Shown here: one piece after another, positions 1-6,586 of the stretch | How the letters are laid out: the number at the start of each line of letters is the position of its first letter | Numbering within the stretch: position 1 is the stretch's first letter | Assembly (NCBI RefSeq): GCF_030146175.1 | Contig: NZ_JASLCE010000083.1 | Coordinates: 1 to 8,591 of the forward strand | Direction: 5' to 3' | Length of the DNA: 8,591 bases | DNA from: Flavobacterium sp. | GTDB lineage: Bacteria; Bacteroidota; Bacteroidia; Flavobacteriales; Flavobacteriaceae | Made by a program: the position numbers and the translations under genes | The notes under the pieces: model-generated | The model's database searches: none | The model's input: only the letters and a program-made list of their open reading frames with translations | Told to the model about the DNA's origin: nothing

Positions 1-224
1 ATATTTAACCGGTTCATAACAAACTGGTTTTGTCTGTTTTTATAACTAAAGATACTAATCAACGAAAGCGTTGTGCTTAAACCGAAAAGCGATACATAAA
101 CCAGATTGGTCATGAAAAACACTTTTTCACCGGCAGGATTTGTCCAAAGCGGAAAAACAAAAGGTAGTATTCCCGAGAAGACAAAAGCGATAAAAAGGTA
201 TACGGTTTGAATTCGTTGTAACAT
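1..224 (-). CDS. DUF4293-family membrane protein, 3' part cut off by the window edge
   Basis: The minus strand is open from an ATG at 224-222 to the window edge, giving 74 residues that begin MLQRIQTVYLFIAF. This start matches what I recall of the DUF4293 family of Bacteroidota inner-membrane proteins, whose members are roughly 140-150 residues long with four membrane segments and whose function is unknown. Two hydrophobic segments are visible, at about residues 8-27 and 40-60, and they are separated by a short loop (NPAGEK). The second is followed by a basic, Asn/Gln-rich stretch (YKNRQNQ), consistent with a cytoplasmic loop. About half of the protein lies outside the window. The gene is divergent from rho, an arrangement I associate with Flavobacteria. 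No Shine-Dalgarno sequence precedes the ATG, as is normal in this phylum. The family call rests on remembered sequence character, not on a search. Confidence 0.75.
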   Translation of the reverse strand, partial: MLQRIQTVYLFIAFVFSGILPFVFPLWTNPAGEKVFFMTNLVYVSLFGLSTTLSLISIFSYKNRQNQFVMNRLN

Positions 225-244
225 TGTGATCTGAAATTGTTGAG

Positions 245-252
245 CAAAAATA
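245..252 (-). promoter_or_regulatory. Possible -7 box for the DUF4293 gene
   Basis: Read on the minus strand this is TATTTTTG, a full match to the Bacteroidota -7 consensus TAnnTTTG. It lies about 20 bases before the ATG at 224. I see no TTG at the expected -33 distance, and in such AT-rich DNA one box alone is weak evidence. Confidence 0.25.
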
Positions 253-302
253 GCATTTCTTTTTTTAAAAAATAGGATATGAAACAAAATAAATTCGTAT
301 TA

Positions 303-334
303 TTGCATAGTCAAACCGTAAGTACTTCATTTTG
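303..334 (+). promoter_or_regulatory. Possible rho promoter
   Basis: TTG at 303-305 and TCATTTTG at 327-334 are separated by 21 bases. This resembles the Flavobacterium promoter (TTG, about 17-23 bases, TAnnTTTG) with one mismatch in the -7 box. Transcription would start near 340 and leave an untranslated leader of about 70 bases before the rho ATG at 411. It was assigned by eye only. Confidence 0.35.
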
Positions 335-410
335 CGGTTCTTTCATTTCACAAAAATATACTACCCAAATTTAGATCTACATTACATTTAATTTAACTAG
401 AAAACGATTC

Positions 411-2159
411 ATGTTTGATATTTCTGTATTAAAAGAAATGAAGCTCGCTGAGCTTCAAGAGATTGCGAAGATTGCTAAAATTAATAAGTATCGAAACCTA
501 AAGAAAGACGAATTAATTTATCAGATTCTAGATCATCAGGCAACAAACCCGGAAGTTGTAAAACCAGCTTTAAAAGAAGAGACGCCTGCGGCAGAGGGTA
601 AAATTAAAAGAGCAAGAATAGCAAAACCACAAAGGGAAACTAAAAAAGAAAGCAATCCGCTTCCTGTTGCAGTTAAAGAGACCAATGTAAAGGCAGAAGC
701 AGTAATTGCGGCCCCGAAAGAAGCAGAAGTGATCCCTTCAGAACAAAACAAAGAAAAAGCAACTCCGGAAGTTACAGAACCGAAAAAGGAGAATAGCTTT
801 ACCAAGAAAAAAGAATTCCAGCAAAAACAGCGCTTTACAAAAGATAATAACTCCAAAACACCAGCGCAACCACAGGCAAACGCATCCCAACAACAATCCC
901 GCCAGCAAAATCAGGAAGAAAACCCAACCGAGGGAGTAGCCGAAAAACCGCAAACCAATACCAATCAGGGGAATTCCCAAAATCAGAATACCAATCCAAA
1001 CCAGAAAAACAAAAAACAAAATTTCAGAGAACCGGATTATGAGTTCGACGGAATTATTGAAAGTGAAGGTGTATTGGAAATGATGCCGGACGGTTACGGA
1101 TTTTTACGTTCTTCGGATTATAATTACCTGGCTTCTCCGGATGATATTTACCTGTCGCAATCCCAGATTCGTCTGTTTGGATTAAAAACGGGAGATACGG
1201 TAAAAGGAGTGGTGCGCCCGCCAAAAGAAGGAGAGAAATATTTCCCACTGGTACGCGTATTAAAAATCAACGGACATGACCCTCAGGTGGTTCGTGATCG
1301 TGTTTCTTTTGAACATTTGACGCCTTTATTTCCGGAAGAAAAATTCAAATTGGCAGAAAAACAAAGTACGATTTCAACACGTATTATCGATTTGTTTTCA
1401 CCTATCGGAAAAGGACAGCGTGGTATGATTGTAGCGCAGCCTAAAACGGGTAAAACAATGCTTTTAAAAGATATTGCGAATACCATTGCGGCCAATCACC
1501 CGGAAGCGTATCTAATTGTATTGCTTATTGATGAACGTCCGGAAGAGGTTACCGATATGCAACGTAGTGTACGCGGAGAAGTAATTGCGTCTACTTTTGA
1601 TGAACCGGCAGAACGTCACGTAAAAGTGGCCAACATTGTATTGGAAAAAGCAAAACGTCTCGTAGAATGCGGACATGATGTTGTAATCCTTTTGGATTCG
1701 ATTACACGTCTGGCGCGAGCGTACAATACGGTTCAGCCTGCGTCCGGTAAGGTATTGAGTGGTGGTGTTGATGCCAATGCGCTTCAGAAGCCAAAACGTT
1801 TCTTCGGAGCGGCTCGTAATATCGAAAACGGAGGTTCTTTAAGTATCATTGCTACAGCATTAACCGAAACCGGTTCTAAAATGGATGAAGTGATCTTCGA
1901 AGAATTTAAAGGTACCGGTAATATGGAGCTTCAATTGGATAGAAAAATTGCAAACAAACGTATTTTTCCGGCTATCGATCTAACATCGTCCAGTACGCGT
2001 CGTGATGACTTGTTATTGGATGAAGCAACGATTCAGCGTATGTGGATTATGCGTAAATACCTGGCGGATATGAACCCGGTAGAAGCAATGGATTTTATCA
2101 ACGACCGATTTAAGAAAACCCGAAACAACGAAGAGTTCCTGATTTCGATGAATGACTAA
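411..2159 (+). CDS. rho: Transcription termination factor Rho, with a long disordered insertion
   Basis: Rho is a hexameric ATP-driven RNA translocase that ends transcription of untranslated or poorly translated RNA. The product has 582 residues, against about 420 in E. coli. Residues 1-44 form the Rho_N helical domain. Residues about 46-205 are low-complexity insertion. Residues about 210-285 are the cold-shock-like RNA-binding domain ([16 protein letters not shown], then [13 protein letters not shown]). The rest is the RecA-like ATPase: Walker A QPKTGKT (343-349), LIDERPEEV with the catalytic Glu (372-380), Walker B VVILLDS (424-430), and the R-loop and arginine-finger region [20 protein letters not shown] to [14 protein letters not shown] (488-523). 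All catalytic motifs are intact. The ATG at 411 is chosen because Rho_N begins immediately after it; there is no Shine-Dalgarno sequence. The gene is monocistronic, between a divergent DUF4293 gene and a strong terminator. Confidence 0.98.
   Translation: MFDISVLKEMKLAELQEIAKIAKINKYRNLKKDELIYQILDHQATNPEVVKPALKEETPAAEGKIKRARIAKPQRETKKESNPLPVAVKETNVKAEAVIAAPKEAEVIPSEQNKEKATPEVTEPKKENSFTKKKEFQQKQRFTKDNNSKTPAQPQANASQQQSRQQNQEENPTEGVAEKPQTNTNQGNSQNQNTNPNQKNKKQNFREPDYEFDGIIESEGVLEMMPDGYGFLRSSDYNYLASPDDIYLSQSQIRLFGLKTGDTVKGVVRPPKEGEKYFPLVRVLKINGHDPQVVRDRVSFEHLTPLFPEEKFKLAEKQSTISTRIIDLFSPIGKGQRGMIVAQPKTGKTMLLKDIANTIAANHPEAYLIVLLIDERPEEVTDMQRSVRGEVIASTFDEPAERHVKVANIVLEKAKRLVECGHDVVILLDSITRLARAYNTVQPASGKVLSGGVDANALQKPKRFFGAARNIENGGSLSIIATALTETGSKMDEVIFEEFKGTGNMELQLDRKIANKRIFPAIDLTSSSTRRDDLLLDEATIQRMWIMRKYLADMNPVEAMDFINDRFKKTRNNEEFLISMND
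546..1025 (+). other. Low-complexity, disordered-type segment inside rho (residues about 46-205)
   Basis: This part of Rho has almost no hydrophobic pattern. The first half (about 46-145) is rich in Lys, Glu, Ala and Pro. The second half (about 146-204) is dominated by Gln and Asn (for example [18 protein letters not shown]). It lies exactly between the Rho_N domain and the RNA-binding domain and stays in frame. Long insertions of this kind are known in Bacteroidota Rho proteins, and in Bacteroides thetaiotaomicron the segment has been reported to drive condensate formation. Whether it does so here is inference. Confidence 0.85.
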
Positions 2160-2178
2160 CGAACAGGAAATTAAATAT

Positions 2179-2214
2179 AAAAAAGGCTGCTTCAAATCTG
2201 AAGCAGCCTTTTTT
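2179..2214. terminator. Bidirectional intrinsic terminator between rho and lgt
   Basis: The arms AAAAAAGGCTGCTTC (2179-2193) and GAAGCAGCCTTTTTT (2200-2214) are perfectly complementary around a 6-base loop. This gives a 9-bp GC-containing stem core extended by 6 A-T pairs. A T-run follows on either strand, so the hairpin can end rho transcription from the left and lgt transcription from the right. It starts 19 bases after the rho stop codon. Confidence 0.93.
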
Positions 2215-2226
2215 ATTTAGTTTAAC

Positions 2227-2255
2227 ACCTGTCAGGTTACGGAAACCTAACAGGT
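2227..2255. repeat. Imperfect palindrome next to the terminator, REP-like
   Basis: ACCTGT (2227-2232) pairs with ACAGGT (2250-2255), and AGGTT (2234-2238) pairs with AACCT (2244-2248). One C-A mismatch separates the two stems and the loop is ACGGA. It lies 6 bases beyond the lgt stop codon at 2262-2264. Palindromes built on the AACCTGACAGGTT theme recur in Flavobacterium intergenic regions as far as I recall, so this may be one copy of a dispersed repeat or simply a second hairpin in the lgt terminator region. It has no T-run of its own. Confidence 0.6.
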
Positions 2256-2261
2256 TTGAAA

Positions 2262-3194
2262 TTATGCAATAGGATCTTGTTTTTTAGCGCGGATCAATAG
2301 GATAAGGCCTACAATGATAAAAGGAATACTTAACCACTGACCGGTTGAGAATAGTCCTAATTCGTTTTCGAAACCACCCTGGCTTTCTTTTACGTATTCT
2401 ACGATAAAACGTACCGTCCAAAGTAATACCAGGAATAAACCGAACAGGAAGCCCAGTTTTTCGCGTACATTCGTTTTCCAGTATAGGAAGAACAGGATCA
2501 GGAATACAAAAATATAACCGAATGCTTCGTATAACTGTGCCGGGTGTTTTGGGATTACATTTTCCAATAACGGTGCAAATTGCGGGTTACTTTCGATGGC
2601 TTTATAAGCTTCGGTAGCGTTGTTGATATTGGTTAAACGCATGGCTTCGCCCGGAGTATATTTGTCCTGAATAAAACGGATTCCCAAAGAGGAAGCGGTT
2701 TCGTGACCTACGATTTCGGAATTGAAAAAGTTACCTAAACGAACAAAAATACCACCACAGGTAACCGGAATAATGATACGGTCTAAAATCCATAATATTG
2801 GTTTGTGGATGATTTTTTTGCTGTAGTAGTACATTACCAGGATAATGGCAATAGCAGCACCGTGGCTGGCCAATCCGGCGAATCCGGTAAATTCGAAATG
2901 CGGTTCAAAACGGAACGGCAATAAAATTTCCAGTTTGTGATCTTTAAAATAATCCCAATCGTAGAAAAATACATGTCCCAGTCGGGCGCCGATTAACGTA
3001 GCGAATACGGTATAAATAAAAAGAGAGTCCAGTTTTTCGATTGGAATGTTTTCTCTTTCGTAGATATGTTTCATAATGTACCATCCTAATCCAAAGGCAA
3101 TTACAAACATCAGGCTGTAATAACGAACGGTAAAAAAGCCTAAATCAATTCCGTGTGAAGGATTCCAGACGAATTGTAAAGCGTGTGTCATCAT
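2262..3194 (-). CDS. lgt: Prolipoprotein diacylglyceryl transferase
   Basis: Lgt is the inner-membrane enzyme that moves diacylglyceryl from phosphatidylglycerol to the lipobox cysteine of prolipoproteins, the first step of lipoprotein maturation. The 310-residue product has about seven hydrophobic segments. Visible family motifs are the His-containing LASHGA (H111), the Lgt signature GGIFVRLGNFFNSEIVG (147-163), which keeps the Arg and Glu equivalent to E. coli R143 and E151 (R152 and E160), HPAQLYEAFG (217-226), VRFIVEYVKE (261-270) and the C-terminal STGQWLSIPFIIVG. At 310 residues it is somewhat longer than the usual 260-290. The extra length appears to lie around residues 165-215, between the signature and HPAQLYE. 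Two ATGs are adjacent (3194 and 3191) and the choice changes one residue. It starts 82 bases after yidD ends, with no terminator seen between them, so co-transcription with yidD is likely. Confidence 0.97.
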   Translation of the reverse strand: MMTHALQFVWNPSHGIDLGFFTVRYYSLMFVIAFGLGWYIMKHIYERENIPIEKLDSLFIYTVFATLIGARLGHVFFYDWDYFKDHKLEILLPFRFEPHFEFTGFAGLASHGAAIAIILVMYYYSKKIIHKPILWILDRIIIPVTCGGIFVRLGNFFNSEIVGHETASSLGIRFIQDKYTPGEAMRLTNINNATEAYKAIESNPQFAPLLENVIPKHPAQLYEAFGYIFVFLILFFLYWKTNVREKLGFLFGLFLVLLWTVRFIVEYVKESQGGFENELGLFSTGQWLSIPFIIVGLILLIRAKKQDPIA

Positions 3195-3276
3195 AGTATT
3201 ATGTGCTTATATTTTGGTAAAAATAGAGAAATGTGAGCGAACCATACTCATATTTAAGGGAAATTTAAAGATTAAA

Positions 3277-3504
3277 TCACGGAACGGGATCGTAACCTTT
3301 TCCGCCCCAGGGATTGCAACTGATAATTCTTTTTGCGGCCAGCCAACTCCCTTTAAAAAGTCCGTGTTTTTGCAACGCTTCGAGGGAATATTGCGAACAG
3401 GTAGGCGAATAACGGCATACGGAAGGTGTGAAAGGGGAGATTGCAGCCTGATAAAAACGGATGATCCAGATAAAAGGTGTGATGAGTATTTTTCGAATGG
3501 TCAT
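3277..3504 (-). CDS. yidD: Membrane protein insertion efficiency factor YidD
   Basis: YidD is a small membrane-associated protein that assists YidC and Sec in inserting inner-membrane proteins. The 75-residue product has the normal length and all family landmarks: a hydrophobic, amphipathic N-terminus ([14 protein letters not shown]), the motif [18 protein letters not shown] (23-40), a Gly/Trp segment ([10 protein letters not shown]) and the terminal [13 protein letters not shown] (63-75). Conserved cysteines are at 30, 36 and 63. In many bacteria yidD lies by rnpA and yidC; here it sits between cysS and lgt. The ATG is only 14 bases downstream of the stem of the cysS terminator-like hairpin, so its transcription must come either from read-through or from a promoter inside the cysS 3' end. 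I could not identify such a promoter. Confidence 0.96.
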   Translation of the reverse strand: MTIRKILITPFIWIIRFYQAAISPFTPSVCRYSPTCSQYSLEALQKHGLFKGSWLAAKRIISCNPWGGKGYDPVP

Positions 3505-3518
3505 GGGTGTTTAAAATA

Positions 3519-3549
3519 AAAATGATGAAGTTGGAGGCTTCATCATTTT
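3519..3549 (-). terminator. Intrinsic terminator after cysS, just before yidD
   Basis: AAAATGATGAAG (minus strand, 3549-3538) pairs perfectly with CTTCATCATTTT around a 7-base loop, giving a 12-bp stem. On the minus strand a T-rich tract (TTTTTATTTT) follows, as expected for termination of cysS transcription. The stem has few G-C pairs, so termination may be incomplete. The yidD start follows 14 bases later. Confidence 0.8.
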
Positions 3550-3562
3550 GGTTGTATATTTT

Positions 3563-5044
3563 TTAGTTTAACGAGAAGGAAGTACCTTCTTTTCCGTCTT
3601 TTAATTGAATGCCTAAGGCAATTAACTGATCCCGGATCTGATCGGATAGTGCAAAGTTTTTGTTGGCTCTGGCTTCGTTTCGCATACCGATCAACATGTT
3701 GATTACGCCTTCCAGTTTTCCGTTTTCGGCATTATCTGCTTTTTCATTTTTCAGACCTAAAACGTCAAAAACAAAAGCTTTTATCGCTTTTTTAAATTGC
3801 TCCAGATCGGTCGCGTTTAAACTTTCTTTACCGTCTTTTAGTAAGTTGATATACCGAACGGCTTCGAAAAGCTGCGCGATCAGGATCGGACTGTTAAAAT
3901 CGTCATTCATGGCGTCATAACAAGCCTGTTTCCAGCTATTGATGTCTAATGTAGACGTTGCTTCCGGTTGGATGTTTTCCAACGCGTCGATCGCTTCCAT
4001 TAATCGGTTAAAACCTTTTTCGGAGGCCAATATCGCTTCGTCCGAAAAATCAAGGATACTTCTGTAATGTGCCTGTAGGATAAAGAAACGGGCTACGGCT
4101 GGTGAAAAAGCTTTGCTTAAAACCGTGTTTTCGCCCGAAAATAATTCTCTTGGAAGAATGTTGTTTCCGGTCGATTTAGCCATTTTTTTACCGTTTAGCG
4201 TAAGCATATTGGCATGCATCCAGTAGTTTACCGGAGAATGACCAGTGCAAGCTTCGTTTTGTGCGATTTCACATTCGTGGTGTGGGAATTTTAAATCCAT
4301 TCCGCCACCGTGGATGTCGAATTTCTCACCCAGGTATTTGGTACTCATTGCGGTACATTCCAAATGCCATCCCGGAAATCCGTCGCCCCATGGTGAAGGC
4401 CAACGCATGATGTGTTGTGGCTCGGCATTTTTCCACAATGCAAAATCCTGCGGATTCTTTTTGTCCGACTGACCGTCAAGGTCGCGGGTGTTGGCAATCA
4501 TATCGTCGATATTACGACCGCTCAGGATTCCGTAGTGGTGTGATTCGTTGAATTTAACCACGTCAAAATAAACGGAACCGTTTACCACATAGGCAAAGCC
4601 GTTGTCGATTATCTGTTTGATAATTTCAATCTGTTCGATGATATGCCCGGTGGCAGTCGGTTCGATGCTAGGCGTCAGGTTGTTGAAAAGCTCCAGAATC
4701 TGGTGAAAATCCACCGTATATTTTTGTACTACTTCCATCGGTTCGATCTGGTCGATACGTGCTTTTTTGGCGATTTTGTCTTCGCCATCATCTTCATCGT
4801 CAACCAAATGTCCAACATCGGTAATATTACGTACATAGCGTACTTTAAAGCCAAGATGCTTTAAATAACGATAGATTAAATCAAAAGAGATAAAAGTTCT
4901 ACAATTTCCCAAATGTACATTGCTGTAAACCGTTGGTCCACAAACATACATTCCGACATTTCCCTCGTGAATAGGAGTGAAAAGTTCTTTTTCCCCGGAA
5001 AGAGAATTGTAAATCTTCAAATTCTGATTTTGATATAATTGCAT
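3563..5044 (-). CDS. cysS: Cysteine--tRNA ligase
   Basis: This class I aminoacyl-tRNA synthetase charges tRNA-Cys with cysteine in the cytoplasm. The product has 493 residues, slightly above the usual 460-470. The catalytic core begins with [20 protein letters not shown] (44-47) stands in for HIGH, and C35 is the first zinc ligand. The other zinc ligands by alignment with E. coli are C230 ([10 protein letters not shown]), H255 and E259 (FPHHECE). The second ATP-binding signature is KMAKS (287-291), a known variant of KMSKS. The C-terminal part carries the DALR-type helical domain ([16 protein letters not shown]) and the terminal helix-hairpin ([20 protein letters not shown]). It starts 47 bases after folE with no terminator between them, so the two are probably co-transcribed. 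The minus-strand sequence TTAATTTG just upstream differs by one base from a -7 box and could give cysS a weak promoter of its own. Confidence 0.98.
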   Translation of the reverse strand: MQLYQNQNLKIYNSLSGEKELFTPIHEGNVGMYVCGPTVYSNVHLGNCRTFISFDLIYRYLKHLGFKVRYVRNITDVGHLVDDEDDGEDKIAKKARIDQIEPMEVVQKYTVDFHQILELFNNLTPSIEPTATGHIIEQIEIIKQIIDNGFAYVVNGSVYFDVVKFNESHHYGILSGRNIDDMIANTRDLDGQSDKKNPQDFALWKNAEPQHIMRWPSPWGDGFPGWHLECTAMSTKYLGEKFDIHGGGMDLKFPHHECEIAQNEACTGHSPVNYWMHANMLTLNGKKMAKSTGNNILPRELFSGENTVLSKAFSPAVARFFILQAHYRSILDFSDEAILASEKGFNRLMEAIDALENIQPEATSTLDINSWKQACYDAMNDDFNSPILIAQLFEAVRYINLLKDGKESLNATDLEQFKKAIKAFVFDVLGLKNEKADNAENGKLEGVINMLIGMRNEARANKNFALSDQIRDQLIALGIQLKDGKEGTSFSLN

Positions 5045-5091
5045 CGTATACTATTTGTTGTTTGATTTATTTAATTGTCTAAAATAGCAAA

Positions 5092-5763
5092 TTAAAATTG
5101 AGTGTCCAGCTTAATATAGTCTAAAAACTCGCGGCGTACCTTGTCTTCTTTGAATTTTCCGCCAAATTCGGCCGTAACGGTACTACTTTCGATATCGCGG
5201 ATTCCACGTGAATTAACGCATAGGTGTTTGGCATCGATAACACAGGCTACATCCTGCGTATTTAGTACGCGTTGTAATTCCTGTACAATCTGAATTGTTA
5301 AACGCTCCTGAACCTGTGGTCTTTTAGCGAAATAATCGACAATACGGTTCATTTTGGATAATCCCACTACGGTACCGTTGGAGATATAGGCTACGTGCGC
5401 ACGACCTACGATAGGTAATAAGTGGTGTTCACAGGTTGAATATACTGTGATGTTTTTTTCAACCAGCATTTCGCCGTATTTGTATTTATTGTCGAAAGTA
5501 GAAGATCCCGGTTTTTTCGCAGGATTTAATCCGCCGAAAATTTCTTTTACAAACATTTTAGCAACACGGTTTGGTGTTCCTTTCAGGCTATCGTCGGTTA
5601 AATCCAATCCTAAAGTATTTAGGATGCTTTCAACGTCTTTTTTGATAGCATTTATTTTTTCTTCATCGGATATTTCAAAAGCATCAGGACGTAATGGTGT
5701 TTCAGCGCTGGATGCGATGTGATTGTCACCCATTTCGTCGTGCAAATCATCATTATGGATCAT
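5092..5763 (-). CDS. folE: GTP cyclohydrolase I (FolE, type IA)
   Basis: FolE converts GTP to 7,8-dihydroneopterin triphosphate, the first committed step of tetrahydrofolate and pterin synthesis, as a zinc-dependent cytoplasmic homodecamer. The product has 223 residues, matching E. coli (222). Zinc ligands are visible as C111 and H114 in STCEHHLLP (109-117) and C182 in KHLCVNSRGIRD (179-190). The GTP-binding features VGLSKMNRIVDYFAKRPQVQERLT (133-156) and the terminal F-(x)-EFLDYI are in place. The first 35 residues are acidic and non-conserved, as usual. The ATG at 5763 is used: it lies about 27 bases below a good promoter box, and the folded domain begins well after it. folE appears to be the first gene of a folE-cysS unit. 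Confidence 0.98.
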   Translation of the reverse strand: MIHNDDLHDEMGDNHIASSAETPLRPDAFEISDEEKINAIKKDVESILNTLGLDLTDDSLKGTPNRVAKMFVKEIFGGLNPAKKPGSSTFDNKYKYGEMLVEKNITVYSTCEHHLLPIVGRAHVAYISNGTVVGLSKMNRIVDYFAKRPQVQERLTIQIVQELQRVLNTQDVACVIDAKHLCVNSRGIRDIESSTVTAEFGGKFKEDKVRREFLDYIKLDTQF

Positions 5764-5795
5764 TATGTAGAATTTTAGAGTAAAAAAATTAGCTG

Positions 5796-5803
5796 CAAAG
5801 ATA
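5796..5803 (-). promoter_or_regulatory. Probable folE(-cysS) promoter -7 box
   Basis: On the minus strand this reads TATCTTTG followed by C, a perfect match to the Bacteroidota -7 consensus TAnnTTTG. It predicts a transcript start near 5790 and a leader of about 27 bases before the folE ATG. No clear TTG is seen at the -33 distance. Confidence 0.5.
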
Positions 5804-5880
5804 ACTAATAAACTTGATTTTGTATTCGGATTCCTACTGTAAATTGTGTTTTAAATGTTAATCATTTAATAAAATAAAAA

Positions 5881-5905
5881 AAGGTTAAACAAAATGCTTA
5901 ACCTT
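5881..5905 (-). terminator. Intrinsic terminator for the small secreted protein gene
   Basis: AAGGTTAA (5881-5888) and TTAACCTT (5898-5905) form an 8-bp stem. On the minus strand it is followed by a T-rich tract (CCTTTTTTTATTTTATT). It lies 31 bases after the stop codon of the 5937-6377 gene. A small 7-bp hairpin (AATAGTT 5917-5923 with AACTATT 5929-5935) directly after the stop codon may add to the structure. Confidence 0.85.
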
Positions 5906-5936
5906 ATTATATGAGAAATAGTTTTGAGAACTATTC

Positions 5937-6377
5937 TTAGTTTTTACAAGAACCGTCACTTTTTAAGAAAGTGGTACAGTAGTCACTCCAGGAATAACAC
6001 ATCCATTGAGAAGTTACACCTTTATTATCAATAACTCTCCAACGGAACCATTTTGATGACAATAAGCTTAAGGTTAGGGGAGAAGTAAAAATGTAATCGT
6101 TGTTAGATCTTGTGAAATTGCTCGCATACTGGCTGTCGGTAGACTTGAAGAATACCGGTTTTTCCAGATATTCGGATGGGTTGATACCGCAAGCATTGTT
6201 TTGTACCTCGATAGTGTATCCTTGTGTTAAATCCTGCGTAGTTGTAACTTTCAATATCGCGTTTGAATCCGAGTTAACGGAAGTCAGTGTAAAAGGAGAC
6301 TTTGCGCTTTGAGCGGATAAAGAGGTGATGAATAATAGAAATAATCCTATAATACTTTTGGAATAAAATTGTTTCAT
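5937..6377 (-). CDS. Small secreted protein of unknown function
   Basis: I do not recognise this 146-residue protein. It begins with a clear Sec signal peptide: MKQFYSK, a hydrophobic core (IIGLFLLFITSL), then SAQSA with likely cleavage near residues 22-25. The mature part of about 120 residues is predicted by eye to be mainly beta strands and has four cysteines (63, 127, 134, 144), enough for two disulfides. No lipobox is present (no Cys follows the signal peptide), so it is probably periplasmic or released. The segment KWFRWRVIDNKGVTSQW (109-125) resembles the late strands of fibronectin-III-like domains (WRVRA.D..G..S.W), so a single Ig/Fn3-like fold is possible. That is inference. It has its own terminator and is divergent from a large secreted adhesin. 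No T9SS C-terminal sorting domain is seen. The ATG at 6377 is supported by the signal peptide starting there. Confidence 0.85.
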   Translation of the reverse strand: MKQFYSKSIIGLFLLFITSLSAQSAKSPFTLTSVNSDSNAILKVTTTQDLTQGYTIEVQNNACGINPSEYLEKPVFFKSTDSQYASNFTRSNNDYIFTSPLTLSLLSSKWFRWRVIDNKGVTSQWMCYSWSDYCTTFLKSDGSCKN

Positions 6378-6441
6378 AATGAAATTTCAGGTTGGTTAAG
6401 TTTGTAAAACTATAAAAAAAAACGAATAATTATCAATGTAA

Positions 6442-6449
6442 CAAAATTA
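6442..6449 (-). promoter_or_regulatory. Possible -7 box for the small secreted protein gene
   Basis: On the minus strand this is TAATTTTG, matching TAnnTTTG. It would give a leader of roughly 60 bases before the ATG at 6377. No TTG is seen at -33, and the region is so AT-rich that chance matches are likely. Confidence 0.25.
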
Positions 6450-6538
6450 TTTAACTAGATGCTTTGTTTTTGTTATGGTATTTTGCTGGAAATGTTAATT
6501 TTTGTAATTGATGATGTTTTTTACACTAATAAAGTTAA

Positions 6539-6564
6539 TTGTTTCTTAATTTTATGTAAATTTC
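6539..6564 (+). promoter_or_regulatory. Possible promoter of the adhesin gene
   Basis: TTG (6539-6541) and TAAATTTC (6557-6564, one mismatch to TAnnTTTG) are 15 bases apart, slightly short of the usual spacing. Transcription would begin near 6570, leaving a short A-rich leader of about 15 bases (AAAAAACTAATTATA) before the ATG at 6587, typical of Bacteroidota genes without a Shine-Dalgarno sequence. Confidence 0.35.
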
Positions 6565-6586
6565 GCGTTCCAAAAAACTAATTATA

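Noticed and set aside
287..291. Residues KMAKS and HLGN in CysS considered as possible loss of the KMSKS and HIGH motifs (residue numbers)
   Set aside because: Both are accepted variants in cysteinyl-tRNA synthetases, and all zinc ligands are present, so the enzyme looks intact.
536..1019. Two overlapping minus-strand reading frames (106 and 93 residues) opposite rho, with membrane-like Phe/Leu-rich composition
   Set aside because: They arise from the Lys/Glu/Gln/Asn-rich codons of the Rho insertion read backwards, which gives Phe/Leu. Nothing supports expression.
3214..3519. 101-residue plus-strand reading frame opposite yidD
   Set aside because: It is a complete mirror of the well-supported yidD gene, has no recognisable domain and ends inside the cysS terminator region.
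3574..3590. 6-bp hairpin AGAAGG / CCTTCT at the end of cysS
   Set aside because: It lies in the coding sequence, is short and lacks a T-run. The real terminator is at 3519-3549.
5051..5087. CTATTT / AAATAG inverted repeat in the folE-cysS gap
   Set aside because: It is a 6-bp AT-rich stem with a 25-base loop, expected by chance, so it was not called a terminator.
6100..6312. 70-residue plus-strand frame opposite the small secreted protein
   Set aside because: The opposite strand has a signal peptide, terminator and proper start; this one has no independent support.
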